Shown here one piece after another: positions 45,661 through 57,781 of a DNA stretch of 64,000 nucleotides. A program made the translations under genes and the position numbers. The notes beneath the pieces are model-generated. The model did not search any database. It had not been told where the DNA came from and saw nothing but the letters and a program-made list of their open reading frames with translations. Within the stretch, counting starts at the first letter, position 1. Each line of letters opens with the position of its first letter. The DNA is from Sipunculus nudus. Its lineage: Eukaryota > Annelida > Sipuncula > Golfingiida > Sipunculidae. The stretch is taken from assembly GCA_026874595.1 (NCBI GenBank), contig CM049322.1, positions 59,832,886 through 59,896,885 of the forward strand. The letters run 5' to 3'.

Positions 45661-48087
45661 GTTAATATGTAAGAGGTTTGTTGTCTTATAGAGGGCACCG
45701 ATGACAACACAAGTGTCGACCATTATAAACTTAACCATGAGAAGACCTTTCCAGTCATATTTATAACTGGGTACAAGACATATCAGCCCCAAGACCCCTT
45801 ACACCTCCAGCCTTCCAGCATCCCTAGCTCCGGCCACCTCCCCCACCTCCCCGAAGCGTCCGTGTACGAAATTAAACACATTCTTGTCCTTCTTATGTAA
45901 GACACAACTAGCAATATTTGATAAAACATCCCGAATCGTAGAAAATAACCACTGCTTAGGCCTTTCATCATAATTTTACAGATACGCATTTCACTGTGAT
46001 TTGGTTTACTTGTTTTGGCAGTTATTTATTATTATGGTAAAATAATCTAACATTCGCCTATACTTAGTCTTTATGTCCCCGTCCATTTGAAAATGTGTTA
46101 ATCCACTATATATGCTCAGTATTATAAGTCAGGTTACTGATTGCAGCGTGTTTGAAAGGAAAGACATATACGAGTAGTCTGTGACGTAACTATGACGTCA
46201 CGCTCTCTCGGCGTCCCTGCAGGGACAGTTGCCGCAAGATCTTGAGAATCGATCACACTGCGACATACGGTAAACTCGCTTCTATCGTGTTTATAATAAT
46301 ACGGCATGCATGGGTCTATGTGGTTTTTATATTAGAGCGATTACAAACTGTTATTAGTAATTACGGGACGTGCATTAGGTGCTATGGTTGGTAGTCTGTG
46401 GTCGGTGGGCGCGTGTGGTTAGACGGTGATACAGTGACGGCTTTTGTCCGATCATAAAAAAAGTCTAGACAGCCCACAGTTTATGAATATTCACGACCTT
46501 CGTGGTGAGACTATACACGACGTATCAATAAGGCAAACACTGTTTATTTGACCAAAGGGAAATCGGAATGTAGCTGGTCTGGTTGGAGGTTGGTGTATTC
46601 TGGTTAGACTGCTGTACTGTTTATCAGTCAGCACGTCATTGATCTGAAGTCATAGGCCTATACTGAAGTTATCACGTGAACGACGGCAAGAGAAAAAAAT
46701 ATATATATTATATGGAAGCTGTAGTTCTCTTTATATTTTAGTTGGCTTCTCTGCCGCTTCTCGTATATATATATCAGGCGTTATTGTCAAGAATAATATT
46801 GTAAACGAACCCCCCCCCCCCCCACCCCCACCCCCTCCTGTGTGTCCACGCGGTCTCTAATATTCCATGTTCAAGACTATGCGTATACCGTAGGTTCACT
46901 TGAACCTTTTCACCTTAAACATGAATAGCTCATGTGCCAAAATATCCGATATTTTACAATGCAATTATTGAAATTTCCTAGGGAAGGAATAATAACTGTA
47001 TGGAATGGGGGCGGATTATCCATAACTGCTGACATGTCGTTATGGTCACGAGGTCATCACAAAAATAGCAGCCCCCATGACAGGCACATGACCCGCCAGT
47101 TTGCATATACGGTCATAGTAACCGCGGTGGTCCCGCTGTCTGACCAGTCACGTGTGCCTATTGGCCAATCAGCTGACTTTTAATTCCCATTATATTATCA
47201 TTCCACCCTTGAGTCTGAAGAATATTTATCATAGGCCTCTGTCAAAAAATTTATTCTTGTGTACGCAGAATATATGTCTATAACTTTTCAATATATTAAT
47301 CTTTCATTTGTGACTGTATGGAGATCTTGTAATGTTCTGGTTTTGTGCTAGGATAACTAACAAATTTTATCCATAGATAAAAAAAAAGCACAAAATCGGC
47401 GTGACAAGAATTTGATCATGTACTTGATCTGGGTACTGATCTGTGTACTGATCTGTTACTAAGGCCGGTGTTACACATCAGCGTTCGATCAAAGATACAT
47501 GACAAATACGATCACCAATGGCTCTGACAAGAATCAATGCGACTATAAATAGTCCTATGATAGATATCGATGTTGACGGCTCTGCATGGTCTTATAGATC
47601 GTGTCACCACTGCTTAATGTACACGTAGAGCCGCGTGGTCACAAGTCTCTCATACCTAGGAACGAGTTCTCCGGCGTCGGCAGTACTCAGGTGCTGCCCT
47701 GGGGGCACTGACCTATACACGTACAGCGGAGTGGTATCAAACCAGCATGAACAGCCCGCAGACCAGTTTGTAATGATAATTAATGAATAAAGTAAGCATA
47801 CAGTAGGGGTCACCGGGCTGCAAAGGTAAACTCTACCTGATCCTAAATGTATATTGCGCTGACAGTGCGGAGTGATTGCGGGGTCTCGTTGCGCTTACAC
47901 AGCCCCTACTGTGGCTTTAACATGACTGCGGCCTCTGATCTGGCTGAGCGCACGTTTACCGTCACAAGCGTGTATATAACGGATACGATGGCTGCAGGAT
48001 TCTAGACATGTCGTATCAGATTAATTCAATTATCTACAAAAGAATTCTATAACTATTAACTTTAGACTTAGGAGATCAACTTCTACA
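45661..48087. other. No supportable gene
   Basis: Contains two CRE-like sites close together (gtgacgtaac and atgacgtcac, 46180-46202), a C run at 46809-46824, and a moderately GC-rich stretch at 47600-48000. Short frames there match no family I know. Confidence 0.45.
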
Positions 48088-48225
48088 ACTCTCAGGGGCG
48101 TAGCCGGGGGGGGGGGGGGCTCCCCCCCCCCCCCCCGTCGCATCCAATACTCTTATGTCCTTTCGAAATTTCATTTAATCTAATACAATATATTTATATA
48201 TATATTAGGTTGCCTTTGCTGCAAG

Positions 48226-48927
48226 TGGCGGATCCAGGGGGGCGCCCTCGCCGCGCGGCCACCCGTTGAGCTGCAATATCTCTCATTTTATCTAATTTTC
48301 CAATTTTCGTGATTTATTTTCGTTTTTTGAATCCCTTTTTATTAAATAGCAATGAGATTTGATTAAAGTTAACTGCAGTTTATTACTTTCAAATTTATTA
48401 GTTGAGTAAAAGGATATATATGAACAGCTGCAGAACAACTGTAGAGCACCAGGCCCTGATTGGGATCGACCGTGAACAATCTCACGGTTCCTCTGGTGAT
48501 ACCGGTACTCGAACTCGCGATCTGTGGTCTTAGCAGTCTTGTGTGACCACGGAACCCGGTAAAATGCAAAGTTTAACATAAGACTTCAACATATCAGTTA
48601 TTTCACTCATTACATTTAAAAGATGACATTTTGCAAGTAAGAAACGTAAATGCACTTTTGCGCCATTGATTTGTTTAGAAACGATTAAAATTTTATATCC
48701 TTATTTAGAAGAAATATAAATATTAAATATTGAACCTCTCTACTGTTTGACTACATTACGCAAAGACATAAAAGAACAGTTTATCAGGCATTTTATGTTG
48801 AAAATATTATTAATAATTATATATATACAAACATATACACGTTTATATATAAAAATTTTCATAGTGCCAATACATGCATATAAGCGCCCCCCCCCCCCCC
48901 CCCCTTTTCGAATTTCTGGATCTGCCG
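48226..48927. mobile_element. Nested G/C-run element with GGCGGATCCAG ends (inner)
   Basis: GGCGGATCCAG at about 48228-48238 is paired with inverse CTGGATCTGCC (48917-48927), one mismatch, with a C run next to the right end. It sits wholly inside the CAGGGGCGTAGCC element, so it inserted later, and it contains the tRNA-like segment at 48430-48560. Same family style as 8497-8682 and 41061-41238. Confidence 0.6.
48430..48560 (-). mobile_element. tRNA-like SINE segment
   Basis: The minus strand has a B-box-like gagttcgagtacc (near 48518) after tggtcacacaagactgctaa. No intact cloverleaf. Probably a tRNA-derived SINE remnant. Confidence 0.35.
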
Positions 48928-48967
48928 GCTTCTCCCCTCCCTCAATCCTGGCTACGCCCCTGACTCT

Positions 48968-49032
48968 CTTTCTTGCTTTTAAGGAGAGTCAATTATTTAT
49001 TATATTCGATTACTTTATATTCATAGAATAAA

Positions 49033-49087
<55 letters not shown>

Positions 49088-49995
49088 CGGGTATTTGTTT
49101 CTTACATCGCCGAGACAAAACTGTCTTTCTTGCATCGCCAGGACAAGACCGCCAGTACAGTGTTTTGTTTTAACTGGTTGCTAAAATGAGTGGTTTCACT
49201 ATACACTATACCCTTTTCATCAGGTCCATTAAAGGATTTTAGTCGTCATTTGTCCTTGTTTGTACATGAGTTCAGAGAGTGGTTGTGATCAATTACGGTG
49301 GATTCCCGCAACATTGGTCTGAGCCCCGCATCGGAGCTGGACCGTTACTTATTTATATGGAATGAATGTACCAGTCAGAACGTCAGCTCCGGTCTAGCCT
49401 ACAGGCCTAAACATGAACGCAAACGTATGTATATAATTATGTAAAATTCTTTTAAGAATGCATGCACAAGGGGGCGTGTCCCTTTCCCCCATAAACCTTA
49501 ATGTCAGGCGGACATATTAATCATGTTAAACGCTGGCCAGTAAGGATTATGTTCATAAGTCAGAATTCTTTTGGATCCTCACCCTACCCCAACCTGGCGC
49601 ATCCGTTCTTAATTAAATATCCACAACAACAACTGAACGAATATCCACAACCCCAGTGTATTTAGGCCATTAAGTAGACCAACGATTTTTGAGGACAGCG
49701 CCGCGTGCACGTAAAGTAACATATGGCAAACGGAATATGAGTTTTGACGCGGCAAAGATTAATATAAAATCCAGCATTTAGTATAAATACAAACATCATG
49801 CATTACTTTGGTTGTACCTAACTATTCACTGTTACAGGTCCATCGTGGTAGCGATATAGACGTATAGAATCTGGCATGACAGACGATTATTAAAGTCTCA
49901 TATCAAACCGGACCAGGCCGGTCTAGCAACTACCAGAAATAAACATCTGTACGCGTGGCGGCCAGTCAGCGAGGGCTATGGTAAACTGTACTCAC
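48968..49995. other. No supportable gene; (TA)n at 49035-49086
   Basis: One TA microsatellite. The rest shows no exon or repeat I recognise. Confidence 0.5.
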
Positions 49996-50013
49996 CATAC
50001 GGGGGTCGCCCAT
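49996..50013 (-). CDS. Weak candidate alternative first coding exon of the SLC6 gene
   Basis: The minus strand has an ATG in strong context (A at -3, G at +4) followed by six codons, MGDPRM, and the excellent donor ATG|GTGAGTAC. Phase is 0, compatible with the TM1 exon at 3218. Upstream there is an NRF1-like tgcgcatgc near 50170 but no clear TATA. Six codons is too little to exclude chance. Confidence 0.18.
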
Positions 50014-50309
50014 GCTGATCACTGGATGTTTTCTCTTGATTTACCTTCAATATCCGAACCTTATTTTCTCTGACTGTTTATCTTAAGTGCAAACCTGCAC
50101 CCTGAGCTTGTTCCCACACCCTCGGTCTACAGCCACATGGCAAGTTTAATGTCAATATTTATGGTTCACTGCGCATGCTTGAGGTCACCTGATATGACCT
50201 GATGAATATGCAGGAGTCACTCTCCACACATACGCGATTTTTGGTCGTGCAACTTCTGTGATCGATTTACGTGTAGATATATATACAAAGGCGTGGGAAC
50301 ATCTTTTTT

Positions 50310-50522
50310 GTTGGGGGGGGGGGGGGGGGGGGGAGGGCATGGTTTTCCGGAAGGCTGGAAGGCAAACAAATAAGGGGGGGGGGGGATTATACCCCCCCCA
50401 CACACACACACAAAACTATACTCTGCCCCCCCCCCCACCCGGTTCCAAAACCTATGATATATAATATTGATTGTGTGTATATATATATATATACATATAT
50501 ATATTATATATATATTATATAT
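50310..50522. repeat. Cluster of G, C, CA and TA simple repeats
   Basis: G run 50315-50332, G run 50376-50388, C run plus CACACA 50393-50412, C run ~50426-50438, then TA repeats 50471-50522. A further G run lies at 50631-50644. Confidence 0.9.
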
Positions 50523-50734
50523 GGGATACCTCCAAACAAAATTTATTTCCTGACCAAACAGGACAAAAACGGATTCCATATACCACGACAAGTAAAATAT
50601 CCTGATTCGATAGTGAAAGATAGTGAAACCGGGGGGGGGGGGGGAGATATGTACATGCTATATACACGCCCAGCAATAATTTATGTGTGTTATAATTATG
50701 CCACCATTTTTTTGTGAACAATATCCTAATATAG

Positions 50735-50980
50735 ATAACCCCCCCCCCCCAACGATATCCTAACATAGATAACCCCCACCCCCCACCTTAACGATATCCT
50801 TACGTAGATCTATACCCCCTAACCCTAATCCCAACGATATCCTAACGTACATCTATACCCCTTACCCTAATCCTAACGATATCCTCACGTAGATCTATAC
50901 CCCCTAACCCTAATGATATTCTAACGTAGATACCCCCTAACGATATCCAAACATAGATACCCCCCCCCCCCCCACAACAC
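50735..50980. repeat. Minisatellite with AACGATATCCTAACGTAGAT units
   Basis: About six units of ~20-45 bp containing aacgatatcctaac and gtagatctataccccctaac. The linker cctaaccctaat resembles two telomere repeats, but it is too short and irregular to be an interstitial telomere. C runs flank both sides. Confidence 0.8.
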
Positions 50981-51529
50981 ACACACCCCTCCCCCACCCC
51001 GACCCGATGTTTTGGTGCTGCCAGAGAAAATCGCGTGATGAATATTTTGTAACGTTAGGTCTTCAGCGCCATCTAACGTCTACAGAAGAACAAATATTCA
51101 AATTTGTCCTGAATAGTATTAGTTGTCGCCAACAGATATCCCTGGTTTGCTTAGGAAAGGTCTCAATGATAATAATATACCCTCTCCTGATAATTTTAAT
51201 TTCAGCTTATTATATAAACAATTCTAATAAACTAAACTTCGGGTAATAATATAAACACTAAAGTTACAACCTACAATTTTAAATTGCCATAATATTGTAA
51301 ACTTTGTTAATTTGGTCTTCGCATAAAAAAAATAGATTTAACAATTATTAAATTCCAAAAATGTTTTTCCACTTTTGATGAAAAAATGAAATCTAATCAT
51401 TTAAATTCTTGTGATAAAATGAAATATTTGTATTTTAACTATACGGACCCACAGAATGTCAAAAATCTGTGTATCGGATATCGAGGGTATCTATTCACGA
51501 TGTATACATCAAAATAGCTAACAGTTTTC

Positions 51530-52180
51530 TATTGTTAAAGGTGTCCTTTTTATTGTGTGGCACGGGCGTACTCGTGTTGTAGCGGCCTCGCCTGGCTGCG
51601 TGTTGCACTCTCAGTTTAATCCATACTGGTTGAATTCTCTTTGTCATGCTAGACTGGGGTTTTCTCGCCTGGCCGGGCCGGGCCAGCTCACGGTTGAACC
51701 CTGGCGTGTAGATACAGTGTTCTTTGTTCTAGTATGTTCTTTGAGCGTGTTTATTATGTTAGGTTCTTTGGATTGTTCGCTAAATGAAAAATTCTCGGCT
51801 TGAGGTGAATAGTTATATAGAGAGGCTATAGGGAGAAGAGAGAGAATATTCCAGGGGACACAGAAGTGTGTATGTCAGTTTGTGGGACCTATTCCGATAA
51901 GTGCGGAAATTTTAGATTTTCTTCAGATTTTCTTCTGGAATTGTGACGAATCTTGTTTGGTCTTCAGTTTACTTTCGGGATTGTTACAAGAGCTTTACAT
52001 TGGACTGTTATTCTCCGAGAGAATTTGTGTGAACTGTTCCTCCGCCTTATACATTTTAAAGGACTTATCGCTGTGACAGTTGTGTATCCAGCTACTTAGC
52101 ACAATTGTATCGATTTAGTGTATTGTAATGTTAGGGTTGTTTTAAGAATAAATTATAGTTATTTGTTAACAAAAAAAAAT
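51530..52180 (+). other. Possible retro-derived segment ending in AATAAA and A-run
   Basis: A GC-richer start (51550-51720) leads to a body ending aagaataaattatag, then gttaac and nine A (52170-52179). TGTTAA near 51534 and TTAACA near 52166 are mutually inverted and could be LTR tips, but no target duplication is seen. It may be a solo LTR, a SINE or a processed copy. Undecided. Confidence 0.25.
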
Positions 52181-52507
52181 ACTGACTTCTCTATTCATTC
52201 CCCTTGCCAAGTTTTACAGAATCTGATTTGTTTATCTCCTTGACAAAATTTATATTCATCACGCATACGTGATCTGTTGATATAAGGTTCCGTAATACTA
52301 TTTAAAAATGCAAAGTCATGATGTTCTAGTATACATTTTTTATCCAATATTTATAAGTCCACTAGATCGGTTGTACTGATGCATTATCCTGTGAGGCATA
52401 TTACAGTGTTCAGATGCCTTCACATTGAACAGACCATGACTTGCGGTCCTGTGTTCTATAAATGTATTTGTTCAATATAGGCAGATAATATAAAAGATCT
52501 AATATTA

Positions 52508-53861
52508 CCGTATTTCCTTGATCAGACACCGGGTCGTAAATAGTCGCCTGCCTTATTTAGTCGCCGGAGTGAAAAAAATGTCTCAGGAAAATTAACGCCG
52601 GTCTTAAATAGACTCCTATCTTGTTCAGAGGCCGGGCGTCATAGTAGTTTCCATGTTTGCCGCAAAATCTGTTTTCCCGTCTCTATAATTATTGCATTTC
52701 CCGGTAAAATTGACCGAAGATTGTTGTATGAATATCGGTTTGTGTTTTTGATGAAAATATATTTAATTCCTTTATAAACCTTTCCTTTTTTACGTACATG
52801 TCCGTTTCCATAAGAGACACCAAATATTCCCCATTCGTCCATTATGATTATTGCATCTCCTAATAAACGCTTCACACATACGTCACAAATGAGAAGGCTA
52901 ACATTATCACTGCTGTCAAGCTATAGGTACAAATAGTGCCGCTTGACACAAGCAGTACAACTTGGTACAGAGAGTGTGTACCTCACGGACGGATGAACAG
53001 TACTGCTCAAAAACGTTTGAACACATATTTCTTGTGTAGCATGGAGACGCTAAATAATGGTGTTAAGCGGTACAATTTGTAGCTAAGGTCAAGCCAAATT
53101 ACGCTCCTTGCTTTGGTTTTTGAAGCGTTTTTAAGTGCAACCCCAACGTTACCAAAACCACGCTTCTGAGACAATCTTAAAAGTTATAAATAGTATTTAT
53201 TCTCGTCAAAAACTATGCATTCAGTGGAATATTCCCGGCAGTAAATGTCACATACCAGTATATACCAGGTCGGAAACGCTTGAATATACGCTGTGCCAAG
53301 CTGAATCAGTTAAAAGTCGGGAGGGAGGTGTAATGAAAATGAATTAAGCTGTTCCGTTATAAGTACCAACCCCCCGTATTTCGATGGTACCAATTAATGT
53401 TACAAGTTATACGTAGTGCACATGCAATTAATGGAAGAGCCACCCCGTGTTCAGTGGGAAACACTGTTACCAACTGCTGGCGGTGAAAAATAAATGGAAC
53501 GGCAACATGAAACACCGGACAGATTTTTGTTGACAACTGCAAACTCTCTCGCTGTGATTCCCCGTAAATGCTTATCATTGTTCGTGATTGTTGAGATTTC
53601 GCATTTCCCATATTCCTATGGCATCTAGGGATATTTCATAAACATAATCTGTGTACCGGCGATGTTTTCAATGTGTCCCCAAGTAGTGATCGGCGGGTTT
53701 ATTGTTTCGACGTGTTATTTTTTTTTTAAGTTTTGACTGACGAGCCTGATAATATATTTTTATAAACGCCGGCCTTAAATAGAAGCCGGTCTTGTTTACA
53801 CGCCCGGGTCAAAGCAGGATCTGAAAATAATAAACGCCCATGCGTCTGATCAAGGAAATAC
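52508..53861. mobile_element. Terminal-inverted-repeat DNA transposon, ~1.35 kb, non-autonomous
   Basis: GTATTTCCTTGATCAGAC (52510-52527) is exactly inverted at 53844-53861 (18 of 18). AATATTA occurs directly outside on both sides (52501-52507 and 53862-53868), a probable target duplication. The left end has two extra C. Subterminal motifs cgccgg-[tc]-cttaaatag are repeated within ~120 bp of each end, as if binding sites. Short frames inside (52639-52875, 53135-53347, 53357-53611) show no DDE-type transposase motif. Confidence 0.85.
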
Positions 53862-54355
53862 AATATTAATAATATAAATCTTTGTGTAATGGATGAAATA
53901 AACAATCTGCCAATATCAATAATATAAAAATGTTGTCTGCCGACGCCACAACCACAGTTACTTTATTTGAAAGGCTTATGAGGCTTTATTAAACGCTTAT
54001 TTATTAGTGTAGTTGGGGCGTCTTATTCACGACGGGTTTATTTTCACGAAATTTTCACTTCCGCGAATATCCCAATTCTAAACCTTCACGAACAAAAATT
54101 CGACCATAGTATATGTTGAAGCAACCTGGGTGCCGGAAACAGAATCTTACTTCCGGAATCGGGCATCAGTTAAGTCAAATATTCTTGAGATATGCGATGC
54201 TAAACCACACCATCCACATACAAAATACAATAACAGATGCTGTGACGGTCATAGTCTCTCATCAGTAACAATGAAGAAAGGTCACATATAGGGGTACATG
54301 GCCGCCAGTGGTTTGGCTCGACCTGGTTGTCTCCAGCCATTATGCGTGGTGACAT

Positions 54356-54357
<2 letters not shown>

Positions 54358-54417
<60 letters not shown>

Positions 54418-54946
54418 GATAACCGACACGCTATGCATGTTGTATCGTCGTATCAATGAAACACAAAAACTGCAAACATATATAGACAAAGTCATACAAA
54501 CCTAACCTAAACTATAATCTGGGTTATTTATAAAGCTCAACCTGTTTTATATTTCTTATATTGACCTTTTATGACATAAATGAGATCACGTGTTGTCGTA
54601 TGATTGACTGGATAGGGAATGTATATACAGTTCCATAACAATGATAGACTAATATTACGGTCTTTTATATTTGTTTGTTTAACTTTATTCACAGAGCTTT
54701 TAATTAACAAAACATACACTAAGGAATATGAAGCGTATCGTCAATACGTATCGGGTATCGCTTTGGTATATCGCAATACCTATTGTACCTGAATAGGTTG
54801 ACCGATACCCAGCCCTGATATTTTCAAACCATGCCGTTAGCTTCATTCTAACAATATTCACCTGAGGATCGGGTCGCATCCCATCAAACTGTCTGTTGTT
54901 AATTTACAGTGTTGTTTTACTCCATCGTTATTGAAAAATATGTATT

Positions 54947-54991
<45 letters not shown>

Positions 54992-55182
54992 ATTAGTTAA
55001 GAAATTATATGATATGCTGTATAATAATTTGGATTAGTGTACTTAAATTTAATTAAACCACAAGACAAATTAAAAAGCTCGCAAAAGCTGATCTTTTGAG
55101 AGGTACTTACAGCTGGTTAAGATCAACTGATCTAAGAGGCCGTGTTGAGTCACAGGGCACGATAAATACACATAATAGATGA

Positions 55183-55216
<34 letters not shown>
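54358..55216. repeat. Three (TA)n microsatellites
   Basis: TA runs at 54358-54416, 54948-54992 and 55185-55216. The sequence between is featureless apart from the fragment at 54735-54817. Confidence 0.9.
54735..54817. mobile_element. Possible end fragment of a CAGGGCTGGGTATCGG-type element
   Basis: The right edge ccgatacccagccctg (54802-54817) has the form of a hAT-like terminus. gtatcgggtatcg lies at 54748-54760. No matching left end is found, so it is a fragment at best. Confidence 0.25.
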
Positions 55217-55219
<3 letters not shown>

Positions 55220-55606
55220 TGGTCTGTCAATTAATCGATTTTATCTATGATTGGTATTTTTCTTTCATAATTGATTGAACTGCACTGTTTCCATTTAAAA
55301 AAACGTTTTATCTCCTGCATGAACTTGACCTGGTATACCGACCTGCAGTGACAGCTCACTCTGAACTATAACCTCTCATACAAACAGAAAGCTGAACCAT
55401 AAGGGCGATACAGCAGACCTATCAACTGTTATATATCGATCTCTAGAACCTGTAATGTCAATCAAACCTCAACCAGTCAGGTCCGCTTCGTCTACTGATG
55501 TCACTGTCAGCTTTTGTTTACTCATCGACTGGTGCGGAAACAGACCAGAGCAAGAGGTGAACGACAAAGTACAGACGTCTCTTAATTAACAGGTGAAGTA
55601 TTCAAG

Positions 55607-57781
55607 GTCGTTCACAACATTAAGGTTGCCATTGATAGTAATGATGGATAAGATGGATAAATATTACACTCTAACATCAAGGTTGCCATTGATAGTAATG
55701 ATGGATAAGATGGATAAATATTACACTCTAACATCAAGGTTGCCATTGATAGTAATGATGGATAAGATGGATAAATATTACACTCTAACATCAAGGTTGC
55801 CATTGATAGTAATGATGGATAAGATGGATAAATATTACACTCTAACATCACGGTTCCCATTGATAGTAATGATGGATAAGATGGATAAATATTACACTCT
55901 AACATCAAGGTTGCCATTGATAGTAATGATGGATAAGATGGATAAATATTACACTCTAACATCAAGGTTCCCATTGATAGTAATGATGGATAAGATGGAT
56001 AAATATTACACTCTAACATCAAGGTTGCCATTGATAGTAATGATGGATAAGATGGATAAATATTACACTCTAACATCAAGGTTGCCATTGATAGTAATGA
56101 TGGATAAGATGGATAAATATTACACTCTAACATCAAGGTTCCCATTGATAGTAATGATGGATAAGATGGATAAATATTACACTCTAACATCAATGTTGCC
56201 ATTGATAGTAATGATGGATAAGATGGATAGATATTACACTCTATCATCAAGGTTGCCATTGATAGTAATGATGGATAAGATGGATAAATATTACACTCTA
56301 ACATCACGGTTGCCATTGATAGTAATGATGGATAAGATGGATAAATATTACACTCTAACATCAAGGTTGCCATTGATAGTAATGATGGATAAGATGGATA
56401 AATATTACACTCTAACATCACGGTTCCCATTGATAGTAATGATGGATAAGATGGATAAAAATTACACTCTAACATCAAGGTTGCCATTGATAGTAATGAT
56501 GGATAAGATGGATAAATATTACACTCTAACATCAAGGTTGCCATTGATAGTAATGATGGATAAGATGGATAAATATTACACTCTAACATCAAGGTTGCCA
56601 TTGATAGTAATGATGGATAAGATGGATAAATATTACACTCTAACATCAAGGTTGCCATTGATAGTAATGATGGATAAGATGGATAAATATTACACTCTAA
56701 CATCAAGGTTGCCATTGATAGTAATGATAAAAAAGATGGATAAATATTACACTCTAACATCAAGGTTGCCATTGATAGTAATGATGGATAAGATGGATAA
56801 ATATTACACTCTAACATCAAGGTTGCCATTGATAGTAATGATGGATAAGATGGATAAATATTACACTCTAACATCAAGGTTGCCATTGATAGTAATGATA
56901 AAAAAGATGGATAAATATTACACTCTAACATCAAGGTTGCCATTGATAGTAATGATGGATAAGATGGATAAATATTTCACTCTAACATCAAGGTTGCCAT
57001 TGATAGTAATGATGGATAAGATGGATAAATATTACACTCTAACATCAAGGTTCCCATTGATAGTAATGATGGATAAGATGGATAAATATTACACTCTAAC
57101 ATCAATGTTGCCATTGATAGTAATGATGGATAAGATGGATAAATATTACACTCTATCATCAAGGTTGCCATTGATAGTAATGATGGATAAGATGGATAAA
57201 TATTACACTCTAACATCACGGTTGCCATTGATAGTAATGATGGATAAGATGGATAAATATTACACTCTAACATCAAGGTTGCCATTGATAGTAATGATGG
57301 ATAAGATGGATAAATATTACACTCTAACATCACGGTTCCCATTGATAGTAATGATGGATAAGATGGATAAATATTACACTCTAACATCAAGGTTGCCATT
57401 GATAGTAATGATGGATAAGATGGATAAATATTACACTCTAACATCAAGGTTGCCATTGATAGTAATGATGGATAAGATGGATAAATATTACACTCTAACA
57501 TCAAGGTTCCCATTGATAGTAATGATGGATAAGATGGATAAATATTACACTCTAACATCAAGGTTGCCATTGATAGTAATGATGGATAAGATGGATAAAT
57601 ATTACACTCTAACATCAAGGTTGTCATTCATAGTAATGATGGATAAGATGGATAAATAATACACTCTAACATCAAGGTTGCCATTGATAGTAATGATGGA
57701 TAAGATGGATAAATATTACACTCTAACATCAAGGTTGTCATTGATAGTAATGATGGATAAGATGGATAAATAATACACTCT
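55607..57781. repeat. 57-bp minisatellite, ~38 copies, open on both strands
   Basis: The unit acatcaaggttgccattgat, agtaatgatggataagatgg, ataaatattacactcta is extremely uniform. The plus-strand frame is open 55593-57659 (19-residue unit LTSRLPLIVMMDKMDKYYT). The minus strand is open 55612-56943 and 56977-57627 (unit MATLMLECNIYPSYPSLLS). A variant block, caatgttgcc followed by ctctatcatc, recurs after 912 bp (56191 and 57103; 16 units), revealing a large internal duplication. There is no promoter, signal peptide or splice context, so I treat both frames as products of a unit divisible by three. Confidence 0.97.

Larger units (their letters stand above)
48093..48962. mobile_element. Inverted-repeat element with CAGGGGCGTAGCC ends (outer)
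   Basis: CAGGGGCGTAGCC (48093-48105) is exactly inverted as GGCTACGCCCCTG (48950-48962). Both sides are flanked by ACTCT (48088-48092 and 48963-48967), a candidate 5-bp target duplication. The CAGGG-type end recalls hAT-type elements, but those make 8-bp duplications, so the class is open. Internal G and C runs follow each end. The body is interrupted by a second element (48226-48927). No transposase seen. Confidence 0.75.

Noticed and set aside
50818-50925. Interstitial telomere from cctaaccctaat
   Set aside because: At most two repeat units, inside an unrelated minisatellite.
55593-57659. 688-codon repeat protein as a real gene
   Set aside because: Unit length divisible by three explains the open frames on both strands; no promoter, signal or splice context.
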